64,000 nucleotides of DNA from Oceanospirillum sp048264105 (lineage in GTDB: Bacteria > Pseudomonadota > Gammaproteobacteria > Pseudomonadales > Halomonadaceae): assembly GCA_048264105.1 (NCBI GenBank), contig JBLXDJ010000001.1:558001-622000 (forward strand), written 5' to 3'. The stretch's first letter is position 1, and every line of letters begins with the position of its first letter. The notes beneath the pieces were generated by a model. The model was not told the origin of the DNA. It saw only the letters and a list, made by a program, of their open reading frames with translations, and did not search any database. This document shows, piece after piece, positions 16,874-25,042 of the stretch. The translations under genes and the position numbers were made by a program.

Positions 16874-18082
16874 TTAAACGCGCTCAATGATCAGAGCAAT
16901 ACCCTGACCTACACCAATACACATGGTGCACAGTGCGTAGCGACCACCGGTACGGTGCAGCTGGTACATCGCAGTGGTTACCAGACGGGCACCGGAAGCA
17001 CCCAGAGGGTGACCCAGAGAGATTGCACCGCCGTTAGGGTTAACGTGTGCAGCATCATCCGGCAGACCCAGATCACGCATTACCGCTAAGCCCTGAGAAG
17101 CAAACGCTTCGTTCAGTTCGATCACATCCATCTGATCCAGAGTCAGACCTGCTTTTTCCAGTACCTTGCGGGATGCTGGTGCAGGGCCAAAGCCCATGAT
17201 GCGTGGCTCAAGGCCTGCAGTGGCCATGGCAACAACGCGGGCTTTAGGCGTAAGACCGTGTTTTTCAGCCGCTTCTTTAGACGCAATCAGCAGCGCACAG
17301 GCACCGTCGTTAACACCAGACGCGTTACCGGCAGTCACAGAGCCACCGTCACGGAAAGGAGCGCGCAGTTTCGCCAGACCTTCAAGAGTGGTTTCCGCAC
17401 GGGGATGCTCATCGGTATCCACGATCACAGGATCGCCTTTGCGCTGTGGAATGGTTACCGGGCAGATCTCTTCTTTGAACAGGCCTTTTTCCATCGCTTC
17501 AGCGGTTTTTTGCTGGCTGCGGAAAGCAAACAGATCCTGATCTTCACGGGAGATATTGAAATCCTCCGCCACGTTCTCAGCCGTTTCCGGCATGGAGTCC
17601 ACGCCATACTCCGCTTTCATCTGTTTGTTGATGAAACGCCAGCCGATAGTGGTGTCGTACAGGCCGTTCGGGTTACGGCTGAATGCAGATTCTGCTTTAC
17701 CCATCACGAAAGGTGCGCGGGACATAGATTCGCAGCCACCTGCGATCATCAGGTCGGTCTCACCGGCTTTAATGGCACGGGCGGCCATACCGATAGCATC
17801 CATACCTGAGCCACACAGACGGTTAATCGTTGTGCCCGGAACCGTGGTCGGCATACCTGCCAGCAGAGAAGACATACGCGCAACGTTGCGGTTATCTTCA
17901 CCGGCCTGGTTGGCATTACCGTAAATCACATCTTCAACCACAGACCAGTCAACCTGTGGGTTACGATCCATCAGGGCTTTAATCGGGATAGCGCCCAGGT
18001 CATCAGCGCGAACCGAGGACAGGCTGCCGGCATAGCGGCCAAAAGGGGTGCGAATTGCATCGCAGATATAAGCGTCTTTCAT
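16874..18082 (-). CDS. paaJ: 3-oxoadipyl-CoA / 3-oxo-5,6-dehydrosuberyl-CoA thiolase
   Basis: The 402-residue protein is a full-length class II thiolase with all catalytic motifs: nucleophile loop TINRLCGSGMDAIGMA (Cys about 90), NPNGGAISLGHPLGASGARL with the GHP histidine, and CMCIGVGQGIALIIERV with the second cysteine. The opening MKDAYICDAIRTPFGRYAGSL is that of the PaaJ/PcaF branch. It performs both thiolytic steps of phenylacetate degradation, releasing acetyl-CoA and finally succinyl-CoA. It starts 14 bp after paaI in the operon. Confidence 0.95.
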   Translation of the reverse strand: MKDAYICDAIRTPFGRYAGSLSSVRADDLGAIPIKALMDRNPQVDWSVVEDVIYGNANQAGEDNRNVARMSSLLAGMPTTVPGTTINRLCGSGMDAIGMAARAIKAGETDLMIAGGCESMSRAPFVMGKAESAFSRNPNGLYDTTIGWRFINKQMKAEYGVDSMPETAENVAEDFNISREDQDLFAFRSQQKTAEAMEKGLFKEEICPVTIPQRKGDPVIVDTDEHPRAETTLEGLAKLRAPFRDGGSVTAGNASGVNDGACALLIASKEAAEKHGLTPKARVVAMATAGLEPRIMGFGPAPASRKVLEKAGLTLDQMDVIELNEAFASQGLAVMRDLGLPDDAAHVNPNGGAISLGHPLGASGARLVTTAMYQLHRTGGRYALCTMCIGVGQGIALIIERV

Positions 18083-18096
18083 GCTTAAGTTTCCTC

Positions 18097-18570
18097 TTAT
18101 TGCTCTGATGAGGTGTTAGTTGGGATGATCTCGCCTTTAATCTGGCGGGACTTACCACGGAAATGTGCGATCGCCTGACCGCTGGAATCACTGATGGTCA
18201 CATCATAGATGCCACTGCGGCCGGTCAGACTGACTTTCTTCGCTTCAGCGATCAGGGTGTCACCCAGTTTGCCCGGTGCAACAAACTCGATGTTGCAGCC
18301 TGCAGCGACAGTGACTTTGTTGTAGCTGTTGCAGCTGTAGGCGAAAGCGGTGTCCGCCAGAGTAAAGATCATACCGCCATGGCAGATCGCATGGCCGTTA
18401 GACATATCTTTACGTACCAGCATGCTCAGTTTTGCGTAACCTTCGCGGACTTCCAGGATTTTCATGTCCAGCGCCTGAGCAGCCCAGTCGCTTTCGTACA
18501 TGGTCTGGGCGCAGCGGCTGGCCAATTCGTCCGGGGTCAGGTTTTCTAATGCAGTATTTTCGTTAGCCAT
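18097..18570 (-). CDS. paaI: Hydroxyphenylacetyl-CoA thioesterase PaaI
   Basis: Read from the ATG at 18570 this gives 157 residues, the usual PaaI size; the frame runs further upstream but that would overlap paaH deeply. The hot-dog fold is evident in GHAICHGGMIFTLADTAFAY (about 59-78), the PaaI catalytic loop with HGG and the Asp, followed by NIEFVAPGKLGDTLIAEA. The enzyme rescues CoA from dead-end or reactive ring-hydroxylated CoA esters. Its first codons overlap the 3' end of paaH by 8 bp, which implies translational coupling. Confidence 0.92.
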   Translation of the reverse strand: MANENTALENLTPDELASRCAQTMYESDWAAQALDMKILEVREGYAKLSMLVRKDMSNGHAICHGGMIFTLADTAFAYSCNSYNKVTVAAGCNIEFVAPGKLGDTLIAEAKKVSLTGRSGIYDVTISDSSGQAIAHFRGKSRQIKGEIIPTNTSSEQ

Positions 18571-20104
18571 GGAAAGTCTGTGCTCCAAATACTTTACGAC
18601 GCAGCAGTGGGGAAGGGCGGTAGCGATCTTCACCATAGCTATTCACCAGATTGGCAAGAACATCATGAATATGCTCAAGTCCAACATTATCAGCCCATGC
18701 CAGAGGCCCCTGCGGGTAGTTCACGCCGCTCTGCATAGCGATATCAACGTCTTTCACAGAGCAAACCTGCTGATTCACAGCATCAGCGCCTTCGTTAGCC
18801 AGCATGGCAACGGTACGCATCAGAATCATGCCCGGAACGTCGTCGATCACTGAAACCTGCATGCCAATCGCCTGGAACAGACCGGCCGCCTGATTCAGGC
18901 TCTCTTCTGAGGTCTGGTCGGCTTTGGCCAGTGCAATGCGGGTGGCTTTGCTGTAATCCAGCGCCAGATCAAACAGAACAAACTGACGACGCTGTTTGCT
19001 GGCAGCGCGTTCCGTTGCCATGCGGCCGTCGGTCAGAGCGATAACCAGATCACCCATGCAGATGCGGCCATTGTGATCGTGTTCTGTTGAACGATGTACC
19101 TTGATACCGGCCGCTTCGATGCGTGCGATCAGAGGCTCGGCGCAACCCATCTCACCTTCAACGGTAATGCTGGTTGGTGCGGTCTGAGGTGCCAGAGTCT
19201 GGGCTTCCGGCTTCTCTGCATCTTCTGAATAGTTATAGAAACCGCGACCGGTTTTACGGCCGTGGAAACCCGCTTCGACCAGATCTTTCTGGATCAGAGA
19301 CGGCAGGAAGCGCTGATCGCCATAGTAGGCATCAAATACAGAGGAGGTTACCGCGTAGTTCACATCGTGGCCGATCAGATCCATCAGCTCGAAAGGACCC
19401 ATACGGAACTGTCCAGCTTCACGGGCGATCGCATCGATAGTCGCTTCGTCAGCACCGCCTTCCTGAAGGATACGCAGACCTTCAGCATAGAAAGGACGAG
19501 CCACACGGTTAACGATAAATCCGGGAGTGGATTTCGCCATTACTGCATGCTTGCCCCATGCCACAGATAGGTCGTAAACCTGTTGAGCAACGGCCTCAGA
19601 GGTCGCCAGACCCTTGATCACCTCAACCAGCTTCATAATCGGAGCCGGGTTAAAGAAGTGCATACCCACCAGATTCTCAGGGCGCTTCAGCGCAGAGCCG
19701 ATAGCCGTCACCGAGATAGAGGAGGTGTTGGTCGCCAGAATGGTCTCTTCAGAGCAAAGTTCTTCCAGCTCTGAGAAAACGGACTGCTTAACCGCCAGAT
19801 TTTCAACGATGGCTTCAACAATCAGTTTGGCTGGTGCCAGATCCGACAGGGTTTCTGTTGGCTGAATACGGGCAACCAGAGCGTCTTTGTCCGCTTCTGT
19901 CATCTTGCCGCGGGCAACCAGTTTCTCCAGACCTTTTGCGGTGCGATCAAGACCTGCCTGAGCCGCGCCTTCCATCTTGTCGTAAAGAAGTACCGTATGA
20001 CCGAATTTGGCGGCTACCTGAGCAATACCGGCACCCATAGTGCCTGCACCGATCACGGCAACGACATCATTAGCCGTTAACGGATTAAGTGTGTTGGCTG
20101 TCAT
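18563..20104 (-). CDS. paaH: 3-hydroxyadipyl-CoA dehydrogenase PaaH
   Basis: At 513 residues it is the long PaaH type. An N-terminal NAD-binding Rossmann motif VAVIGAGTMGAGIAQVAA (about 13-30) is followed by the HMFFNPAP-like GMHFFNPAPIMKLVEV, TPGFIVNRVARPFYAEGL and FRMGPFELMDLIGHDVN. A second, partial copy of the dehydrogenase C-domain lies near the end (VPGMILMRTVAMLANEGADA and MQSGVNYPQGPLAWAD). It oxidises 3-hydroxyadipyl-CoA to 3-oxoadipyl-CoA. It starts 9 bp after paaG and overlaps paaI by 8 bp. Confidence 0.95.
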   Translation of the reverse strand: MTANTLNPLTANDVVAVIGAGTMGAGIAQVAAKFGHTVLLYDKMEGAAQAGLDRTAKGLEKLVARGKMTEADKDALVARIQPTETLSDLAPAKLIVEAIVENLAVKQSVFSELEELCSEETILATNTSSISVTAIGSALKRPENLVGMHFFNPAPIMKLVEVIKGLATSEAVAQQVYDLSVAWGKHAVMAKSTPGFIVNRVARPFYAEGLRILQEGGADEATIDAIAREAGQFRMGPFELMDLIGHDVNYAVTSSVFDAYYGDQRFLPSLIQKDLVEAGFHGRKTGRGFYNYSEDAEKPEAQTLAPQTAPTSITVEGEMGCAEPLIARIEAAGIKVHRSTEHDHNGRICMGDLVIALTDGRMATERAASKQRRQFVLFDLALDYSKATRIALAKADQTSEESLNQAAGLFQAIGMQVSVIDDVPGMILMRTVAMLANEGADAVNQQVCSVKDVDIAMQSGVNYPQGPLAWADNVGLEHIHDVLANLVNSYGEDRYRPSPLLRRKVFGAQTFHG

Positions 20105-20113
20105 ATCGACCTC

Positions 20114-20905
20114 TTACTGACCTTTAAATGATGGCTGGCGTTTTTCCATAAAGGCAGCAACGCCTTCACGGTAATCTTCCGTGCGGCCTGCGATAGTTTG
20201 CAGGTCACGTTCCAGATCCAGTTGCTCATCCAGTGTATTGGTTGCAGAAGCCTGGATGGCACGTTTGATCAGGGCCAGTCCTTTGGTCGGCTGGGTTGCC
20301 AGCTCTTTAGCGGTGGCGATAGCGGTTTCTTTTACGGCTTCGTCATCAACCGCTTTCCAGATCATGCCCATCTTCTCGGCATCTTCCGCAGTAACGCGGT
20401 CGCCCAGCATAGACAGCGCCATAGCGCGAGCCTGACCTACGGTGTGAGGAAGTGTCCAGGTACCGCCGGAATCCGGGATCAGGCCGATTTTGCAGAACGC
20501 CTGAATAAACTTAGCGGATTTAGCAGCAAATACGATGTCGCAAGCCAGAGCGATGTTGGCACCAGCACCGGCTGCAACGCCGTTAACCGCGCAGATCACC
20601 GGCATTTCCAGCGCTCGGATCGTGCGGATCATCGGGTTGTAGTTTTTCTCAATGGATTCGCCCAGATTCGGTGCTTCAGCACCCGGCGCTACATTGCGGT
20701 CGCTCAGATCCTGACCGGCACAGAAACCACGGCCGTTACCGGTAATCACCAGTGCACGTACTTCCGGGTTCTTTTTAACCTCTTTCAACGCTTCGCGTAC
20801 TTCAGCGTGCATCTCAGCGTTAAAGCTGTTCAGACTGTCCGGGCGGTTAAAGGTCAGAATGGCCGTGCCATCCTCAATCACAAATTCGATGTTGTTGAAT
20901 GACAT
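20114..20905 (-). CDS. paaG: 1,2-epoxyphenylacetyl-CoA isomerase PaaG
   Basis: The crotonase-fold protein has 263 residues and the oxyanion-hole segments GFCAGQDLSDR (about 61-71) and GVAAGAGANIALACDIV. The acidic residue typical of isomerases follows in FCKIGLIPDSGGTWTLPHTV. The GQDLSDR and PDSGGTW signatures distinguish PaaG from PaaF. It converts ring-1,2-epoxyphenylacetyl-CoA to the oxepin-CoA and also shifts a double bond later in the route. It lies 3 bp downstream of paaF and 9 bp upstream of paaH. Confidence 0.95.
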   Translation of the reverse strand: MSFNNIEFVIEDGTAILTFNRPDSLNSFNAEMHAEVREALKEVKKNPEVRALVITGNGRGFCAGQDLSDRNVAPGAEAPNLGESIEKNYNPMIRTIRALEMPVICAVNGVAAGAGANIALACDIVFAAKSAKFIQAFCKIGLIPDSGGTWTLPHTVGQARAMALSMLGDRVTAEDAEKMGMIWKAVDDEAVKETAIATAKELATQPTKGLALIKRAIQASATNTLDEQLDLERDLQTIAGRTEDYREGVAAFMEKRQPSFKGQ

Positions 20906-20908
20906 ATC

Positions 20909-21682
20909 TCAGCGTCCTTTAAATTCAGGTTTACGTTTTTCCATGAAGGCAGCGATGCCTTCCTGGCGATCTTCGGTCGCGGCCAGAAGCGTGAAAGACT
21001 TACGCTCAATATTCAGGCCGGATTCAAGATCGGTTTCAAAAGCTTTAAGCAGGGCTTCTTTCGCCAGACGAACGGCGATAGGCGGCTTCTTAGCGATGGT
21101 TTTTGCCAGTTGATGAGCACGCTCGATGGTTTTCTCAGGGATAACCACTTCAGCAATCAGGTTAGCCTGAAGGGCGGTTTTGGCGTCGATCATCTCGCCG
21201 CTCAGCACCATCTTCATAGCCAGAGGTTTGCCCACGGTGCGGATCAGACGCTGAGTGCCGCCGGCACCCGGAATGATACCGAGGTTGATCTCGGGCTGGC
21301 CGAACAGTGCGTTGTCACCGGCGATAACGATGTCGCAATGCATCACCAGCTCACAACCACCGCCTAAGGCGTAGCCGTTAACAGCGCCGATCAGAGGCTT
21401 GCTGAACTGATAAATACGTTTCCAGTGTTTCGGGCGGGCATCATTCATAACGCCAACTGCGTCCAGAGCCGCCATCTCTTTGATGTCAGCACCGGCAGCG
21501 AAGACCTTAGGGCCTCCGGTAATTACAGCGACGCGAATGGATTCATCCTGGTCGGCCTGATCAAGCACATCTGCAACTTCGCTGAGCAGCAGAGTATTCA
21601 GTGCATTGTAAGCCTCAGGTCGGTTAAGAGTGATCGTCAGAACACCCTCAAGAGATTGAGTGGTAATAGTCTGATATGTCAT
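20909..21682 (-). CDS. paaF: 2,3-dehydroadipyl-CoA hydratase PaaF
   Basis: This is a 257-residue enoyl-CoA hydratase with FAAGADIKEMAALD (about 60-73), NGYALGGGCELVMHCDIV and QPEINLGIIPGAGGTQRLIR, carrying the two catalytic glutamates of classical hydratases. It hydrates 2,3-dehydroadipyl-CoA to 3-hydroxyadipyl-CoA. It is the first gene of the tightly packed minus-strand operon paaFGHIJK; the promoter should lie in the 833-bp divergent region shared with paaN. Its product resembles the Ech at 25043-25828, so duplication within the pathway is likely. Confidence 0.93.
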   Translation of the reverse strand: MTYQTITTQSLEGVLTITLNRPEAYNALNTLLLSEVADVLDQADQDESIRVAVITGGPKVFAAGADIKEMAALDAVGVMNDARPKHWKRIYQFSKPLIGAVNGYALGGGCELVMHCDIVIAGDNALFGQPEINLGIIPGAGGTQRLIRTVGKPLAMKMVLSGEMIDAKTALQANLIAEVVIPEKTIERAHQLAKTIAKKPPIAVRLAKEALLKAFETDLESGLNIERKSFTLLAATEDRQEGIAAFMEKRKPEFKGR

Positions 21683-22158
21683 TCAGGCAGTATCCGGTTG
21701 CAGTGTTGCTTTATAGAAAGCTTGTTATTGGAATTCCGGCTGATTTCTCTCTGCATGAAGTATTGAACAGTCATCCTGTATGACTCCGAAAGGGAGTCCG
21801 TAATGCGGTTCTCTATCGTGGTGTTCTGAAAACCTGCTGTGACTGTTTCTTGCTTCTGATGACCCTGACATGCAGTCGGTAAGTCTTTCTCAGGAGGAAA
21901 GCGTTTACGGGGTAAAAGGTGCAGTATTCATCGACATTATGATCCTGTGTCGCGAAGCCAGTTACCCAAGTGTCTGGTGTCATTAATGTCCGTTACTGCA
22001 GAGATAAGCGGACAGAATTCTTTTTGTTCTGCACTAAAGACTACCGTAAAGATGCAAAGGGATACAAGAGTTAAATTGTATGGCAGGGTTTCGGTATCGC
22101 AAATTATGGTGTATCTTGAACCCATTGTTTAAACAGGACAAATCTCTTCTATTCCTAT

Positions 22159-22205
22159 TCTATTCTTAGTACAGCTGCATCTTCTGAAGATTAGCTAAGA
22201 ATAGA
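22159..22205. repeat. 11-bp inverted repeat with nested palindrome in the paaF-paaN region
   Basis: TCTATTCTTAG (22159-22169) and CTAAGAATAGA (22195-22205) are exact reverse complements. Within the 25-nt spacer lies the odd palindrome ATCTTCTGAAGAT. This could be a protein-binding site or a cruciform-forming element; no known operator was matched. Confidence 0.5.
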
Positions 22206-22455
22206 CAACACCTGGGTCTGCTGCAGGTTTTAACTGTAAAGAAGCTGGGTTTTGTGGTGAGTTTGCCGAGGTTGGCAGATTTATCAGATTGAGAATGAGT
22301 CCTTAAATATTGATCCTGATTTCATTTGGATCTGTTTCAGTAAAGTGATAGCGCACAGGGCTCTGATAAAGGGTTTAACGCTACATCGTGACTGAATTGG
22401 TTCGGTGATTTGGGTGTCAAAAACGATCAAGCTGCAGGTGCTCTGGCATCAGATG

Positions 22456-22491
22456 CGTATCACAGGGTTTATAGAATAATAATGTGATACG
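22456..22491 (+). promoter_or_regulatory. Candidate PaaX operator at the paaN promoter
   Basis: CGTATCACA (22456-22464) and TGTGATACG (22483-22491) are exact inverted repeats separated by 18 bp, spanning the AT-rich putative -10. The right arm with its flanks (AATGTGATACGGAAT) resembles the E. coli PaaX half-site around TGATTCG at about 12 of 15 positions by eye. Position directly over the promoter fits repression. Confidence 0.55.
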
Positions 22492-22515
22492 GAATAACTT
22501 GGAGAGAACGATAAA

Positions 22516-24183
22516 ATGAGTCAAGAACAGTTTTTTCAGCGTCATCAGGAAACTCTGGAACAGGCGGTAAGCGCCATTAAATCCCGTGATTACTGGACGC
22601 CTTATCCTGAAAACCCAAGCCCGCGTGTCTACGGTGAAACCGCTGCTGCCGACGGTGAAGCGGCTTTTAAAGCGACTCTGGGTAAGTCATTCGAGCTGGA
22701 AATGCCGGGTATCGTCGGTGAGATCGAAGGTGAAGTTTCCCCTTACGGCATCGAAATGGGCGTACGTTACCCTAAGGTTGATTTTGACCAGCTGATTCCA
22801 GCTATGAAGCAGGAAACCAAAGCATGGCGTGACGCAGGGCCAGACGTTCGCGCCGGGATCTGTCTTGAGATTCTGGATCGTCTGAACAAGCGCAGCTTCG
22901 AGATTGGTCATGCGGTTATGCATACCTCTGGTCAGGGCTTCATGATGGCGTTCCAGGCTGGTGGCCCTCACGCACAGGATCGTGGCCTGGAAGCTGTTGC
23001 TTACGGCTACCGTGCGATGAAAGAAGTTCCGGCGGAAGCGACCTGGACTAAACCTCAGGGTAAACATGACCCTCTGGTAATGAATAAGAAATTCCACATT
23101 GTTCCCCGTGGTGTAGCGGTTGTTGTAGGTTGCTCAACCTTCCCGACCTGGAACACGTACCCGGGTATGTTCGCGTCTCTGGTAACCGGTAACCCGGTTA
23201 TTGTTAAGCCGCACCCTGCGTCTATCCTGCCTGCGGCGATCTCTGTGAAGATTGCTCAGGATGTGCTGAAAGAAGCCGGTTTCGCTCCGCATATCGTTTC
23301 TATGGTTGCTGACACACTGGATGCGCCTGTAACAAAAGAGCTGGCGACTCACAAAGATGTGAAAGTGATCGATTTCACCGGTTCCAGCTTCTTTGGTAAC
23401 TGGCTGGAGCAGAACGCAACTCAGGCACAGGTATTCACCGAGAAAGCCGGTGTGAACACTGTGATCATCGACAGCGTTGCTGATATCAAAGCAGTCGCCC
23501 GCAACCTGGCCTTCACTCTGAGCCTGTACTCCGGTCAGATGTGTACGACCACTCAGGCGATCTATATCCCGCGTGATGGTATCAAAGCAGGTGACAGCCA
23601 GATGAGCTTCGACGAAGTGGCTGAGGCTCTGTCGGTAGCAACCTCTAAGTTCCTGGGTGATAACGACCGTGCCTGCATGGTGCTGGGCGCGATTCAGGCT
23701 CCGGCAACTGTTGCACGTATCAAAGAGTGTGAAGCGCTGGGTGATGTGGTTCTGGCAAGTGAGAAGCGTGAGAACCCTCAGTTCCCGAACGCTGAAGTTC
23801 ACACACCGCTGATTCTGAAAGTGGATGCATCTGATATCGAGAAGTACAGCGAAGAGCGTTTCGGTCCTGTGTCCTTCCTGATCGCAACCGATAGCACGGC
23901 TCACAGTATGGAGCTGGCAAATCAGGTGATCTCTGAGAAGGGCGCTATCACTCTGGGTATCTACTCAACTGATGATGCGGTTCTGGATCAGGCTGAGGAG
24001 CTGGCGATGGACGCGAAAGTGGCACTGTCGGTTAATCTGGATGGTGGTGTATTCGTCAACCAGTCTGCAGCTTACAGTGACTTCCACGCGACCGGTGGCA
24101 ACCCTGCTGCTAACGCGTCTCTGACCGATACGGCGTTTGTTACCCGTCGTTTCGTTGTGGTTCAGAGCCGCCGTCACGCATAA
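22516..24183 (+). CDS. paaN: PaaN-type aldehyde dehydrogenase of phenylacetate degradation
   Basis: At 555 residues this is the stand-alone PaaN (TIGR02288-like) form, not the bifunctional PaaZ, because no MaoC-type hydratase domain follows the dehydrogenase. Motifs seen include the PRGVAVVVGCSTFPTWNTYP cofactor entrance, VIDFTGSSFFGNWLEQ, the catalytic cysteine in LYSGQMCTTTQAIYIP (about residue 343), and ERFGPVSFLIATD. It oxidises the ring-opened semialdehyde-CoA to 3-oxo-5,6-dehydrosuberyl-CoA. Ring hydrolysis of oxepin-CoA must then come from another protein; the ech gene 860 bp downstream is the natural candidate. A strong hairpin terminator follows this gene. Confidence 0.92.
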   Translation: MSQEQFFQRHQETLEQAVSAIKSRDYWTPYPENPSPRVYGETAAADGEAAFKATLGKSFELEMPGIVGEIEGEVSPYGIEMGVRYPKVDFDQLIPAMKQETKAWRDAGPDVRAGICLEILDRLNKRSFEIGHAVMHTSGQGFMMAFQAGGPHAQDRGLEAVAYGYRAMKEVPAEATWTKPQGKHDPLVMNKKFHIVPRGVAVVVGCSTFPTWNTYPGMFASLVTGNPVIVKPHPASILPAAISVKIAQDVLKEAGFAPHIVSMVADTLDAPVTKELATHKDVKVIDFTGSSFFGNWLEQNATQAQVFTEKAGVNTVIIDSVADIKAVARNLAFTLSLYSGQMCTTTQAIYIPRDGIKAGDSQMSFDEVAEALSVATSKFLGDNDRACMVLGAIQAPATVARIKECEALGDVVLASEKRENPQFPNAEVHTPLILKVDASDIEKYSEERFGPVSFLIATDSTAHSMELANQVISEKGAITLGIYSTDDAVLDQAEELAMDAKVALSVNLDGGVFVNQSAAYSDFHATGGNPAANASLTDTAFVTRRFVVVQSRRHA

Positions 24184-24212
24184 GTCCTGCCCGGACCTGA
24201 AACAGGGTCTGC

Positions 24213-24241
24213 AAAACGCCCTCTTTTGAGGGCGTTTTTCT
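24213..24241 (+). terminator. Rho-independent terminator between paaN and paaY
   Basis: AAAACGCCCTC (24213-24223) and GAGGGCGTTTT (24228-24238) form a perfect 11-bp stem with a TTTT loop and trailing T tract. It may only partly stop transcription, as paaY follows 100 bp later. Confidence 0.85.
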
Positions 24242-24341
24242 GTCTGCAGGTTCTCTATTATCGTCAATAACGGCTCACAGTGATCTGTGCTGTCTGATAT
24301 GTTTAATGGCGACGCGATAAAGAACAAGAAGGATAAAAGCG

Positions 24342-24974
24342 ATGCAGAATAATAGTTTTGAAGGTCAGGTTTACAGTATTGACGGCATTGTGCCTGTGGT
24401 CGATCCCACAGCCTATGTGCATCCAACGGCTGTCCTGATTGGCGATGTTATTGTCGGCCCGAACTGCTATATCGGCCCTAATGCCTGTCTGCGGGGTGAC
24501 TTTGGCCGTCTGGTGATTAAAAAGGGCGCTAATGTGCAGGATACCTGTGTCATGCACGGTTTTCCCGGTACCGATACCATCATTGAAGAAGACGGTCATA
24601 TCGGCCATGGCGCTGTTCTGCACGGCTGCCATATTGGCAAAAATGCTCTGATCGGTATGAATGCGGTCATTATGGATAACGCCCGTATTGGCGAGTCTTC
24701 CATTGTTGCCGCTTGTGCTTTCGTTAAAGCGGATTTCGAGTGTCCGCCACGATCCCTTATGGCAGGAACACCGGCTAAGGTGATCCGCGAGTTGTCGGAC
24801 AAAGAGATCGCCTGGAAGGGCAAAGGCACAGCGGAATATCAGAATCTGACCAATCGCTGCCTGCAGACCATGGAGCGTGTTGCTCCTTTGTCAGAGCCGG
24901 AAGCAGACCGTAAGCGTATTGAGATACCGGATGTTAAGCCCCTTTACGAGGTTAAGCAGTCTGACGAATCCTGA
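24342..24974 (+). CDS. paaY: PaaY thioesterase (gamma-carbonic-anhydrase-fold)
   Basis: This is a 210-residue left-handed beta-helix protein with hexapeptide repeats from about residue 18 to 150 (PTAYVHPTAVLIGDVIVGPN and CYIGPNACLRGDFGRLVI). The metal histidines lie in MHGFPG and HGAVLHGCHIGKNALIGMNA. The C-terminal tail continues NRCLQTMERVAPLSEPE, typical of PaaY. PaaY hydrolyses the cyclic and ring-hydroxylated CoA thioesters that arise when the pathway stalls, complementing PaaI. Its place between paaN and ech confirms the assignment. The Shine-Dalgarno before the ATG is AAGAAGGA. Confidence 0.92.
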   Translation: MQNNSFEGQVYSIDGIVPVVDPTAYVHPTAVLIGDVIVGPNCYIGPNACLRGDFGRLVIKKGANVQDTCVMHGFPGTDTIIEEDGHIGHGAVLHGCHIGKNALIGMNAVIMDNARIGESSIVAACAFVKADFECPPRSLMAGTPAKVIRELSDKEIAWKGKGTAEYQNLTNRCLQTMERVAPLSEPEADRKRIEIPDVKPLYEVKQSDES

Positions 24975-25042
24975 GCTTGTACGCCGGTTTTGGGTGTAAC
25001 AAGCAGAAGTAAGAACAAAAAGATAACGTTGAGGAGACCAGG

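Larger units (their letters stand above)
21683..22515. promoter_or_regulatory. 833-bp divergent control region between paaF and paaN
   Basis: No credible gene was found here; short open frames lack ribosome sites. The region holds an 11-bp inverted repeat at 22159-22205 and a 9-bp one at 22456-22491, each described separately. The paaN side has a GGAGAG box before the ATG at 22516 and an AT-rich TATAGAATAAT stretch around 22470-22480 that could be its -10. The paaF promoter could not be placed. A CGGTATCGC word at 22092-22100 partly resembles the operator-like arms near paaN. Confidence 0.55.
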
